Assembly: GCA_047611425.1 (NCBI GenBank)
Contig: JBLFWJ010000061.1
Location: 1-17,179 of the forward strand
Direction: 5' to 3'
Source: JBLFWJ01 sp047611425
Lineage (GTDB): Bacteria; Bacteroidota; Bacteroidia; UBA10329
Length of the DNA stretch: 17,179 nucleotides
Under the pieces are notes generated by a model, which saw only the letters and a list, made by a program, of their open reading frames with translations, was not told where the DNA came from and did not search any database. Below are positions 6,415 to 14,135 of the stretch, one piece after another; within the stretch, counting starts at the first letter, position 1; each line of letters opens with the position of its first letter. The position numbers and the translations under genes were made by a program.

Positions 6415-8880
6415 ACTTCCGCACATTTCACAATCATCTGGATTTTCCAAAGAACATGTGATTTCCGCTTGAGGGTCATTCACATTTACCGGGCTGATAT
6501 CTGATGCACCTCCACCGTAACTCGCTTGTGGCTCCAATGCCACAACTGGCTGTGCAACGGCAGCAACAGCAACATTCTCCTTAGCCGCTTTGTCCTCGGC
6601 TTGTTTCTTTTGACGCATTTCTGCATCAACAGTAAACTTAATGGCATCAACAGCTGCCTTCGTTCTCAAGTAGTACATACCCGTCTTCAAACCTTTCTTC
6701 CAAGCGTAGAAGTGCATAGAAGTGAGCTTTCCGAAATTCGGGTTCTGCATAAAGAGATTCAAACTTTGACTCTGACAGATGAATGCACCACGATCCGCAG
6801 CCATATCCAAAATGTCCTTCATGCTCATCTCCCAAACCGTACGGTATAGGTTTCTGATGTTCTCTGGAATCTCCTCGATATCCTGAATCGATCCGTTCGC
6901 AGCAATCACCTTGTTCTTCATGCCTTCGTTCCAAAGACCAAGCTTCACAAGATCCTTTAATAGGTGCTTGTTCACTACGATGAACTCGCCAGAAAGAACT
7001 CTTCTTGTGTACAGGTTAGAGGTGTAAGGCTCGAAGCATTCGTTGTTCCCAAGAATCTGAGAAGTACTTGCCGTTGGCATTGGGGCCAAAAGCAACGAAT
7101 TGCGAACTCCGTACTTAGCAACTTCCTCCTTCAACACGTCCCATTCCCAACGATTGCTTGGCGTTACATCCCACATGTCGTACTGGAAAATCCCCTTAGA
7201 AACAGGCGAACCTTCGTACGTTTCGTACGCACCGAATTGCTTGGATAAATCCTTTGAGCAGGTCATAGAAGCGTAGTAAATCGTTTCAAAGATTTCCTTG
7301 TTCAACGTCTTCGCCTCTTCAGATTCGAATGGAAGACGCAACAGGATGAAAGTATCTGCTAACCCTTGAACACCGATACCAATTGGACGGTGACGCATAT
7401 TTGAATTGCGCGCCTCCACAACTGGATAGTAATTGCGATCAATGATCTTATTCAAGTTTTTGGTGGCTTCGTAAGTCACATCAAACAATTTCTGATGATC
7501 GAACTCACCCTCTTCATTCACAAATTTTGGAAGCGCAAGTGACGCCAAGTTGCAAACTGCTACCTCATCCGGTGCAGTGTATTCAATAATCTCTGTACAT
7601 AGATTACTGCTCTTGATTGTACCCAAGTTCTGCTGGTTACTCTTGCTGTTACAAGCATCCTTATATAGGATGTATGGCGTACCTGTCTCAATCTGCGACT
7701 CCAATATGTGGAACCAAAGATCCTGTGCTTTTACCTTCTTTCTTGCTTTTCCTTCTGCCTCATACTTGGTGTACAATGCTTCAAACTCGGCACCCCAACA
7801 ATCAGAAAGACCTGGTGCCTCATGTGGGCAGAACAGACTCCAATCCTCACCATTCTCAACACGCTTCATGAAAAGATCGGAAATCCAAAGGGCGAAGAAT
7901 AAATCTCTTGCTCTTTGCTCTTCTTTTCCTGTGTTCTTTTTCAGATCCAAGAAATCGTACACATCAGCGTGCCATGGCTCTAAATAGATGGCGAAACTTC
8001 CTTTTCGCTTGCCTCCACCTTGATCGACATAACGTGCAGTATCGTTGAATACACGCAACATTGGAACGATTCCGTTTGACGTACCGTTCGTGCCTTTGAT
8101 ATAAGAACCGGTAGCTCTGATATCGTGAATGCTTAGACCAATACCTCCTGCGCTTTGTGAAATCCGAGCGCATTGCTTCAGTGTATCGTAAATGCCATCG
8201 ATGCTGTCTTCCTTCATAGTGAGAAGGAAACAACTACTCATTTGTGGCTTCGGTGTTCCTGCATTGAAGAGTGTTGGTGTCGCATGTGTGAACCAACCTT
8301 CAGACATCAAGTTGTATGTCTTGATTACAGAATCGATGTCCTCTTTGTGGATACCGACTGCTACACGCATAATCATGTGCTGAGGTCGCTCTACGATCTC
8401 ACCATTCATCTTCAATAGGTATGAACGCTCTAAAGTTTTAAAACCGAAGAAGTCGTACCCAAAATCACGATCGTAAATGATTGTTGAGTCCAACAATTCA
8501 GAATTTTCCTGAATGATGTTCTGCACGTCTTCAGCGATGAGCGAAGCATTCTCACCTGTTTTAGGGTCGATGTAGGTGAATAGCTTATCTACAGTTTTTG
8601 AGAATGACTTTTCAGTCGTCTTATGCAAATTTGATACAGCGATTCTAGAAGCCAGCAACGCATAATCTGGGTGCCTAATCGTGAATGAAGCAGCTGTTTC
8701 TGCAGCAAGGTTATCCAACTCAACCGTGGTCACACCTTCATAAATCCCCTCGATCACCTTCATGGCAACAGGAACAGAATCTGCGATCGGATCAAGTCCG
8801 TAGCACAGTTTCTGAATTCGTGCGGTGATCTTATCAAACTTGATAGATTCTTTGCGGCCGTCTCTTTTTAATACGTACAT
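6412..8880 (-). CDS. nrdA: Ribonucleoside-diphosphate reductase, class Ia alpha (large) subunit
   Basis: The catalytic subunit that reduces ribonucleoside diphosphates to deoxy forms, in complex with NrdB. The 822-aa protein is complete. Residues 1-90 form an ATP-cone (start MYVLKRDGR), the allosteric activity site. The active-site set is present: C217 (SSCFLL) and C443 (AVCNLA) as the redox pair, N426-x-C428-x-E430 for the radical cysteine and its neighbours, the PTASTSQ phosphate loop (602-608), tyrosines Y736-Y737 for radical transfer, and the C-terminal C817-x2-C820 pair that is re-reduced by thioredoxin or glutaredoxin. An Ala/Val/Pro-rich linker (about 765-800) leads to the tail. Segments such as KEDSIDGIYDTLKQCA and DLKKNTGKEEQRARDLFFAL are strikingly like eukaryotic RRM1. 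It lies 50 nt after nrdB, so one transcript is expected. Confidence 0.98.
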   Translation of the reverse strand: MYVLKRDGRKESIKFDKITARIQKLCYGLDPIADSVPVAMKVIEGIYEGVTTVELDNLAAETAASFTIRHPDYALLASRIAVSNLHKTTEKSFSKTVDKLFTYIDPKTGENASLIAEDVQNIIQENSELLDSTIIYDRDFGYDFFGFKTLERSYLLKMNGEIVERPQHMIMRVAVGIHKEDIDSVIKTYNLMSEGWFTHATPTLFNAGTPKPQMSSCFLLTMKEDSIDGIYDTLKQCARISQSAGGIGLSIHDIRATGSYIKGTNGTSNGIVPMLRVFNDTARYVDQGGGKRKGSFAIYLEPWHADVYDFLDLKKNTGKEEQRARDLFFALWISDLFMKRVENGEDWSLFCPHEAPGLSDCWGAEFEALYTKYEAEGKARKKVKAQDLWFHILESQIETGTPYILYKDACNSKSNQQNLGTIKSSNLCTEIIEYTAPDEVAVCNLASLALPKFVNEEGEFDHQKLFDVTYEATKNLNKIIDRNYYPVVEARNSNMRHRPIGIGVQGLADTFILLRLPFESEEAKTLNKEIFETIYYASMTCSKDLSKQFGAYETYEGSPVSKGIFQYDMWDVTPSNRWEWDVLKEEVAKYGVRNSLLLAPMPTASTSQILGNNECFEPYTSNLYTRRVLSGEFIVVNKHLLKDLVKLGLWNEGMKNKVIAANGSIQDIEEIPENIRNLYRTVWEMSMKDILDMAADRGAFICQSQSLNLFMQNPNFGKLTSMHFYAWKKGLKTGMYYLRTKAAVDAIKFTVDAEMRQKKQAEDKAAKENVAVAAVAQPVVALEPQASYGGGASDISPVNVNDPQAEITCSLENPDDCEMCGS

Positions 8881-8930
8881 CGGTGTTTGTTTGGGTGTTG
8901 TGAGGTGAGGTGTTCGGTTGTGTCGTTTAA
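8881..8930 (-). promoter_or_regulatory. C/A-rich spacer and leader between nrdB and nrdA
   Basis: Read as mRNA, 43 of these 50 nt are C or A, with only three G and four U. It contains a direct repeat CCTCACCTCAC. No Shine-Dalgarno sequence is visible before the nrdA ATG. The composition predicts an unstructured leader, which may help ribosomes load in a group that rarely uses Shine-Dalgarno pairing. Confidence 0.5.
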
Positions 8931-9959
8931 TCAGAAGTCTTCGTCAACTGAGAAGCTTCGAGTTTCATTCTCCCCCATCACGCCAGCTTTCTGGTATTCA
9001 GCAACGCGCTTTTCGAAGAAATTGGTCTTTCCCTGTAGTGAAATCATTTCCATGAAGTCGAATGGGTTAGCTGTTTCATAAACCTTAGGACAGTTAAGCG
9101 CCACCAACAAACGGTCGGCAACAAACTCAATGTACTGGCACATCAGGTCAGCATTCATACCGATCAATCGAACTGGAATGGCATCGGTCACAAATTCTTT
9201 TTCGTATGCAACTGCGTCTTTAATAATCTCAATTACAGTTTCTTGAGAAAGCTTGTTCACCAAGTTGTTGTAAAGCAAGCAAGCGAAGTCACAGTGTAGG
9301 CCTTCATCACGACTGATTAACTCATTTGAGAATGTCAATCCTGGCATAAGGCCACGTTTTTTCAACCAGAAAATAGAGCAGAAACTACCTGAGAAGAAGA
9401 TTCCTTCTACGGCTGCAAACGCAACAAGTCTCTCAGCAAATGATCCTTTGTCAATCCAACGCAATGCCCAATTTCCTTTCTTCTTAACGCAATCCAACGT
9501 TTCAATCGCGTTGAAAAGAGAAGCTTTCTCAACACTGTCCTTGATGTAGGTGTCAATTAGAAGCGAGTATGTTTCTGAGTGAATGTTCTCTATTGAAATT
9601 TGGAAACCGTAGAAGAACTTTGCTTCAGTGTATTGAACCTCAGCCAAGAAATTCTCAGCAAGGTTTTCGTTTACAATACCATCAGAAGCTGCGAAGAATG
9701 CCAACACGTGTTTGATGAAATGCTTCTCATCATCGTTCAATTTATTTTCCCAATCAGTTAGGTCTTGCTGAAGATCAATTTCTTCTGCAGTCCAAAAACT
9801 GGCCTCAGCTTGCTTGTACATTTTCCAGATCTCATGATGCTGAATAGGGAACAAAACAAACCGGTTTGGATTTTCCTGTAGGATGGGCTCATCAATAACC
9901 ATGGTATTGGCTGGAAGAATTTCGTTTAGTTGGTTATCGGCTTTAATAGTTGGCTCCAT
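8931..9959 (-). CDS. nrdB: Ribonucleoside-diphosphate reductase, class Ia beta (small) subunit
   Basis: The diiron radical-generating subunit that passes a radical to NrdA. The 342-aa protein is complete. All expected metal ligands are visible: D93 (AASDGIVNENL), E124 and H127 (IENIHSE), E185 (AVEGIFF), E219 and H222 (RDEGLHCDF). The radical tyrosine is Y131, four residues after H127 as in E. coli (H118/Y122), which supports the Tyr-radical class Ia type over Tyr-less forms. The stretches FFAASDGIVNENL and LLIDTYIKD are almost those of eukaryotic RRM2. The ATG at 9959 follows a purine-rich leader (GAAAAAG repeated). It is the first gene of the nrdB-nrdA operon; this order, beta before alpha, is the reverse of E. 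coli nrdAB. Confidence 0.98.
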   Translation of the reverse strand: MEPTIKADNQLNEILPANTMVIDEPILQENPNRFVLFPIQHHEIWKMYKQAEASFWTAEEIDLQQDLTDWENKLNDDEKHFIKHVLAFFAASDGIVNENLAENFLAEVQYTEAKFFYGFQISIENIHSETYSLLIDTYIKDSVEKASLFNAIETLDCVKKKGNWALRWIDKGSFAERLVAFAAVEGIFFSGSFCSIFWLKKRGLMPGLTFSNELISRDEGLHCDFACLLYNNLVNKLSQETVIEIIKDAVAYEKEFVTDAIPVRLIGMNADLMCQYIEFVADRLLVALNCPKVYETANPFDFMEMISLQGKTNFFEKRVAEYQKAGVMGENETRSFSVDEDF

Positions 9960-9989
9960 CTTTTTCTTGTCTTTTTCTCGGTTGATTAT

Positions 9990-10020
9990 CTAAAATATTT
10001 CGTTCCAATTAGGGGCCAAA
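9990..10020 (-). promoter_or_regulatory. Promoter of the nrdBA operon
   Basis: On the - strand TTTG (10017-10020), a 19-nt spacer and TATTTTAG (9990-9997, one mismatch to TAnnTTTG) are correctly spaced. Transcription would start near 9984, giving a leader of about 25 nt before the nrdB ATG. The GGGATC palindrome at 10029-10042 lies just upstream of the -33 box. Confidence 0.55.
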
Positions 10021-10028
10021 AGGTCTAT

Positions 10029-10042
10029 GGGATCAAGATCCC
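10029..10042. promoter_or_regulatory. Palindrome GGGATC-AA-GATCCC, operator candidate
   Basis: A perfect 6-bp inverted repeat with a 2-nt centre, ending 9 nt upstream of the -33 box of the predicted nrdBA promoter. That is a typical place for an activator or repressor site. Two further single GGGATC half-sites lie at 10146-10151 (- orientation) and 10282-10287. Confidence 0.4.
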
Positions 10043-10089
10043 CGCTTAAATAACCACCGCAATAAAACTGTAATTGCCTTGTAATGGAC

Positions 10090-10116
10090 TGTTGCTGGCA
10101 TCGGGCGTTAGCAACA
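10090..10116. repeat. Inverted repeat TGTTGCT-N13-AGCAACA
   Basis: A perfect 7-bp stem with a 13-nt loop, about 70 nt upstream of the nrdBA -33 box. There is no T tract. It could be a protein site or a hairpin in an upstream transcript; no role can be assigned. Confidence 0.3.
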
Positions 10117-10211
10117 ATCATTGCTTCAAATTTTCAGAAAAAAGCGATCCCACCCCAAGTGTTTTAATTAACAATTTGGCCTACTTCTTAACATTGGCGT
10201 AAACGGCTTCT

Positions 10212-10220
10212 TGTTGATAA
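10212..10220 (-). promoter_or_regulatory. Near-consensus DnaA box
   Basis: TTATCAACA on the - strand differs from TTATCCACA by one base. DnaA is known to regulate nrdAB in E. coli through boxes near its promoter, but this single box is about 250 nt from the nrdB start and may be chance. Confidence 0.2.
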
Positions 10221-10370
10221 ATTCTAATAAGCGCGAGAGGCCGCGATCGGGTTGGGATGATCCTGTTCATGGGGCATCCAAGGGATCAAAATTCGAAGAA
10301 ATTGAACCGTCACTGTTTGTCAGTTCGAGTTAAAATCTTACCAAGAATAAGCTTGATTTTTAGTAATTGC

Positions 10371-10949
10371 CTACTGGTCGCTTTCTCGTCTCAGTTCATC
10401 GATGGTTTCCAGCTCTTCATACCAAGCACTTCCGTACTTTCTAACCAAGGAATCTTTGACAAATCGAAATAATGGAACCTTCAAATTCGCTCCGCAATCG
10501 CACGCAGGTTTGCAAATGTCCCATTGATCATAGTTTACTGCATCGTATTCTGGATACTTGGTGATTCGCACAGGATAGAGATGGCAACTGATTGGTTTTT
10601 TGAATTCCACCTTGCCTTCAGCGTTCGCTTTTTCAATTGAACAACTGTAAACACCCTCTGAAGTAACTGTCGCAAACGCGCATCGGCCGTCTTCTAGCAG
10701 AACGGTTCCCTTGTCTCCATCACGGTCAATTTCGAATACGCCATCGGCATTCACCTTAGCTCTACCTAGATCATCCATATAAGGAAGCACCTCATCAACG
10801 ATGTTCTCAAGAATGTCGATTTCGTGATCTTCCAGCGGAGCGCCAGCATCTCCTTTAATGCAGCATTCGCCTTTGCACTGTGCAAGATCGCAGACGAACT
10901 TACGGTCAAGTAAATCTAGAGAAACAAGTGTTTTACCGATTGCGAGCAT
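10371..10949 (-). CDS. DUF3109 family cysteine-rich protein
   Basis: 192 aa with ten cysteines: C20, C25, C29 and C30 near the start (VCDLAQCKGECC), C90, C103, C122 (SCHLYPVRI), then C146, C150 and C152 (DICKPACDCG). The pattern and the start LVSLDLLDRKFVCDL fit DUF3109, a family common in Bacteroidota and related to the YkgJ-type cysteine clusters. No signal peptide is seen, so it is probably cytosolic; the cysteines may bind zinc or an Fe-S cluster, but no function is known to me. A promoter for this gene lies in the 32-nt gap after DUF389, ending so close to the ATG that the mRNA may be leaderless. No strong terminator follows its stop. Confidence 0.85.
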   Translation of the reverse strand: MLAIGKTLVSLDLLDRKFVCDLAQCKGECCIKGDAGAPLEDHEIDILENIVDEVLPYMDDLGRAKVNADGVFEIDRDGDKGTVLLEDGRCAFATVTSEGVYSCSIEKANAEGKVEFKKPISCHLYPVRITKYPEYDAVNYDQWDICKPACDCGANLKVPLFRFVKDSLVRKYGSAWYEELETIDELRRESDQ

Positions 10950-10954
10950 GGCCG

Positions 10955-10986
10955 CGAATGTAGTGGTAGAAATTCAGCGGATCAAA
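10955..10986 (-). promoter_or_regulatory. Promoter of the DUF3109 gene, leaderless type
   Basis: On the - strand TTTG (10983-10986, overlapping the DUF389 stop), a 20-nt spacer and TACATTCG (10955-10962, one mismatch to TAnnTTTG) are well spaced. Only five bases separate the -7 box from the ATG (10949-10947), so transcription would start at or within a base or two of the start codon. Confidence 0.5.
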
Positions 10987-12418
10987 ACTCAATCACTCTG
11001 GCCGTGTCCAATTCGAGGCGTTGCTTTAGCCAGTCCTCCAACGTTTCTCGCTTTTTCGATTTTATCTTACTATCCATGCCGTTCTTCCAGCTGATGATAA
11101 ATGTTGGAATCGTGTCCAGACCAGTTTCGGTCATTTCTACGCTTGGCGCGAATGAGAGTTGATTGATCTCTGGATACAGAGTTCCCACCTCCTTATATAT
11201 GTTCTCAAACGGAATGCTGTCCTTCTTATACGAGTCGACCACCTGTTGAAGCTTGTTGATCTGCTCGTCCTTCAAGGACATTATTTCTTCATTCTTTCGA
11301 TACAAATCCTCCACAATTCCAACTCGAACTTCGTTGCTCAACCTTCCAGCAACATCACCGCTCATGTCTTTTGGCTGATGGATCTTCAGTGAGGTATTGA
11401 TCAATTTGTATTCGGCCATTCTATTTCTCAATGTTTCTTGGGCTTGAGCCGCAATGTTCTCGCCCATGATGAAAATGTCAATCCTCGAAAGCGAATCATT
11501 GTACGAGACTCGACTGTTTAGGATTTCTGTTCCTTCAAAATCGAAATTCTCGGCTACAAACTGTTCTGCACGATTTAGATAAATGGTCTCCTTTACCACC
11601 CCATAGAATATGTATGCGCTTGGCAACAAGATCACAATCACAAAGAGCCCGATATACTGCTTGACCTTTCGTTCGCTCTCAGCATTCACAAAGCTGACCA
11701 GTGGAAACTTGAGATACCGTGTAATAATAAACGTGGCAATGCAGATGAAGATGGAATTGAGAGAAAAGAGATAAAACGCCCCCAGGAAGAATTTGAGGTC
11801 CATGTTGGCCAATCCATATCCAGCCGTGCAAAGTGGTGGCATCAATGCCGTTGCAATGGCAACACCAGGTACCACGTTTCCTCGAACACTTCTGGAGACT
11901 CCGATAATTCCGGCAAGACCACCAAAAATGGCGATTAAAGCGTCAAGGAATGTTGGTTTTGTTCTGGCCAATAATTCAGGCTGAACCTCGCGCAACGGTG
12001 TAATCAAGAAATACAAAGTGGATGCGATTAAACTGACCACCACCATCACCCCAAAATTTCTCAATGCTGATTTAAGGGTTTCCCAGTCATTCGTTCCAAC
12101 GGAAAATCCGATGCCCAATATCGGCCCCATTAATGGCGAAATAAGCATTGCTCCAATGACAACTGCAGCACTGTTCACATTCAAGCCGATGCTTGCAATA
12201 AAGATGGAGCATACCAAAATGTAGACACTGGCTCCTTTGAAGTCGATGTCCTTTTTAATGATTTCAGCCGTTCCTTCAAGATCAGCATCATCTGCTAAGT
12301 TCAATCTGCTTGACGCAAAATCCTTAAGCGCAACTACAAATCGCAATAGACCAAACTGCATTGCAGTCTTCGATTGCTCCTCTTTTATTTCCTGTTTATC
12401 AACCTTTGGATTCTCCAT
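10982..12418 (-). CDS. DUF389 family integral membrane protein
   Basis: A 478-aa membrane protein. After a soluble N-terminus of about 60 residues, a core of roughly six helices contains the DUF389 signatures: VVIGAMLISPLMGPILGIGF, SRSVRGNVVPGVAIATALMPPLC (shown by GVAIATALMPPLC) and LFSLNSIFICIATFI. A further helix follows at about 260-280 (FVIVILLPSAYIFYGVV). The C-terminal about 200 residues are soluble, with a short helical segment (KNEEIMSLKDEQINKL) and a mixed alpha/beta end. The family's transport or signalling role is not established. The start is placed at ATG 12418 (MENPKVDK); a TTG at 12433 would add five residues. It is divergent from glyQS and followed 32 nt later by the DUF3109 gene, which appears to have its own promoter overlapping this stop. 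Confidence 0.88.
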   Translation of the reverse strand: MENPKVDKQEIKEEQSKTAMQFGLLRFVVALKDFASSRLNLADDADLEGTAEIIKKDIDFKGASVYILVCSIFIASIGLNVNSAAVVIGAMLISPLMGPILGIGFSVGTNDWETLKSALRNFGVMVVVSLIASTLYFLITPLREVQPELLARTKPTFLDALIAIFGGLAGIIGVSRSVRGNVVPGVAIATALMPPLCTAGYGLANMDLKFFLGAFYLFSLNSIFICIATFIITRYLKFPLVSFVNAESERKVKQYIGLFVIVILLPSAYIFYGVVKETIYLNRAEQFVAENFDFEGTEILNSRVSYNDSLSRIDIFIMGENIAAQAQETLRNRMAEYKLINTSLKIHQPKDMSGDVAGRLSNEVRVGIVEDLYRKNEEIMSLKDEQINKLQQVVDSYKKDSIPFENIYKEVGTLYPEINQLSFAPSVEMTETGLDTIPTFIISWKNGMDSKIKSKKRETLEDWLKQRLELDTARVIEF

Positions 12419-12460
12419 AATCTTACCACTCAAAACGCGTTCCTCAACCTTTGATTATCC

Positions 12461-12468
12461 TACCTTTG
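12461..12468 (+). promoter_or_regulatory. -7 element for glyQS
   Basis: TACCTTTG followed by CCGCCC is a perfect TAnnTTTG match. The start near 12474 gives a leader of about 38 nt. No TTTG is seen at -33 spacing. Confidence 0.5.
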
Positions 12469-12512
12469 CCGCCCTTAAAAAAGCGGGTTATTAATCGCAA
12501 GATGTACAAAAT

Positions 12513-14051
12513 ATGAATACGGAGGATCTGTTCAAAAACATCATTTCACACTCTAAGGAGTATGGTTTCATTTTTCAGAGTAGCGAGATCTATGACGGAT
12601 TAAGTGCCGTTTACGATTACGGCCAAATGGGATCACTTTTAAAGAAGAACATTCGCGATTACTGGTGGAAATCGATGGTGCAATTAAATGACAACATCGT
12701 TGGCATAGACACTGCGATTTTCATGCACCCAACTACATGGAAGGCATCTGGCCACGTTGATGCGTTTGCGGACCCATTGATTGACAACAAAGACAGCAAG
12801 AAACGATACCGTGCAGATGTTTTGATCGAGGACTATTTGGCCAAAATCGATGCGAAGAATGACAAAGAAGTAAAGAAGGCTGCCAAGAAGTTTGGAGAAA
12901 CGTTTGACGAGGCTATGTTCCGTCAGACCAACACAAACATTGCTCGGAACAATGAGAAGAAAGAGAAGATCCATTCGCGTTTTGTGGATGCATTAGAGAA
13001 GGAGGATTTAGCCGAGGTTCGACAAATTATCGTTGATCTTGAGATTGCTTGTCCGGTTTCAGGTTCTAGAAATTGGACGGATGTTCGTCAATTCAATTTG
13101 ATGTTCTCCACAGAAATGGGTGCTATGGCAGAAGGAGCCAACACCATTTACTTAAGACCGGAAACGGCTCAGGGAATTTTCTTGAACTACCTCAATGTGC
13201 AGAAAACGGGTCGGAAGAAGATTCCTTTTGGAATTGCTCAGACCGGAAAAGCATTCCGTAACGAGATCGTTGCACGACAGTTTATTTTCAGAATGCGAGA
13301 ATTTGAGCAGATGGAAATGCAATTCTTCGTTCGTCCTGGAACCGATATGGAGTGGTTTGAAACGTGGAAGGAAAAACGTTTGAACTGGCACAAAGCCATG
13401 GGATTGGGAGACGAGAAGTACCGTTTCCATGCACATGATAAGTTGGCCCACTACGCCAATGCTGCTTTCGATATCGAGTTTGACTTTCCGTTCGGCTTTA
13501 AAGAATTGGAAGGAATTCATTCAAGAACCGATTTCGATTTGAAGCAACACGAGGAATTCTCTGGGAAAAAGCTTCAGTACTTCGATCCTGAATTGAACGA
13601 AAGTTACATTCCTTATGTAGTGGAAACTTCCATCGGTCTGGATAGAACTGTTTTGGCTGTGCTTTCTTCTGCCTATCAGAATGAAACACTGGAAGATGGT
13701 TCATCAAGAGTTGTAATGAAGATTCCTTCGTTCTTATCTCCGATCAAACTGGCCATTCTTCCTCTAGTTAAGAAGGATGGTCTACCAGAAAAGGCTATGG
13801 AAATCTTCAATGAACTTCGTTTTGATCACGAAGTGATGTACGAGGAGAAGGACAGCATTGGAAAACGATATAGAAGGCAAGATGCTTTGGGTACTCCTTA
13901 TTGTATCACCATTGATCACGATTCCTTGGAAGACAACTGTGTAACGTTGAGAGACAGAGATACAATGGCACAGGAAAGAGTGAGTATTTCTGAACTTGGA
14001 AAAATCGTTTCTGATAAGGTTGGCGTGGCTTCTATCCTTAGAAAACTGTAG
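12513..14051 (+). CDS. glyQS: Glycyl-tRNA synthetase, single-chain class II type
   Basis: Charges tRNA-Gly with glycine in the cytosol. At 512 aa it is the homodimeric (eukaryote/archaea/Thermus-like) form, not the bacterial alpha2beta2 GlyQ+GlyS form. Class II motifs are present: motif 1 in YDYGQMGSLLKKNIRDYW (35-52), motif 2 in GKAFRNE...FRMREFEQME (245-268) and motif 3 in GLDRTVLAVL (375-384). GSRNWTD and LRPETAQGIFLNY are hallmark segments, and a HGTP anticodon-binding domain ends the chain (about 405-505). In the insertion after ASGHVDAFADPL, the CxxC zinc pair found in Thermus-type enzymes is replaced by DNKDSKKRYRAD, so that zinc site is absent. A -7 box lies 45 nt before the ATG. Confidence 0.97.
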   Translation: MNTEDLFKNIISHSKEYGFIFQSSEIYDGLSAVYDYGQMGSLLKKNIRDYWWKSMVQLNDNIVGIDTAIFMHPTTWKASGHVDAFADPLIDNKDSKKRYRADVLIEDYLAKIDAKNDKEVKKAAKKFGETFDEAMFRQTNTNIARNNEKKEKIHSRFVDALEKEDLAEVRQIIVDLEIACPVSGSRNWTDVRQFNLMFSTEMGAMAEGANTIYLRPETAQGIFLNYLNVQKTGRKKIPFGIAQTGKAFRNEIVARQFIFRMREFEQMEMQFFVRPGTDMEWFETWKEKRLNWHKAMGLGDEKYRFHAHDKLAHYANAAFDIEFDFPFGFKELEGIHSRTDFDLKQHEEFSGKKLQYFDPELNESYIPYVVETSIGLDRTVLAVLSSAYQNETLEDGSSRVVMKIPSFLSPIKLAILPLVKKDGLPEKAMEIFNELRFDHEVMYEEKDSIGKRYRRQDALGTPYCITIDHDSLEDNCVTLRDRDTMAQERVSISELGKIVSDKVGVASILRKL

Positions 14052-14135
14052 TAGCCGCTAACCGACAATTGAATAGGTAGTGACAGCGAACACTTCCTGT
14101 TCTGATCTGTTTTTAGGATATTTGTAATCCCGAAA

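Larger units (their letters stand above)
9960..10370. other. Gene-free 411-nt region upstream of nrdB
   Basis: Apart from the nrdBA promoter at its left end I see no gene: frames here are short and lack protein-like composition. The region holds four copies of GGGATC (either strand) at 10029, 10037, 10146 and 10282, a 7-bp inverted repeat at 10090-10116, and one near-consensus DnaA box at 10212-10220. Its size and motif content suggest regulatory DNA for the nrd operon. Confidence 0.5.

Noticed and set aside
7550..7987. Open + frame of about 145 codons antisense to nrdA
   Set aside because: It lies fully inside nrdA, has no protein-like features and is best explained as a shadow of the real coding frame.
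10101..10116. GGGCGTTAGCAAC, considered as an integron attC-like core site
   Set aside because: The GTTRRRY core does not fit, there is no paired RYYYAAC partner with the usual attC fold, and no integrase is nearby.
10257..10472. Open + frame of 71 codons between nrdB and DUF3109
   Set aside because: It runs antisense into the 3' end of DUF3109, and no family, promoter or membrane pattern supports it.
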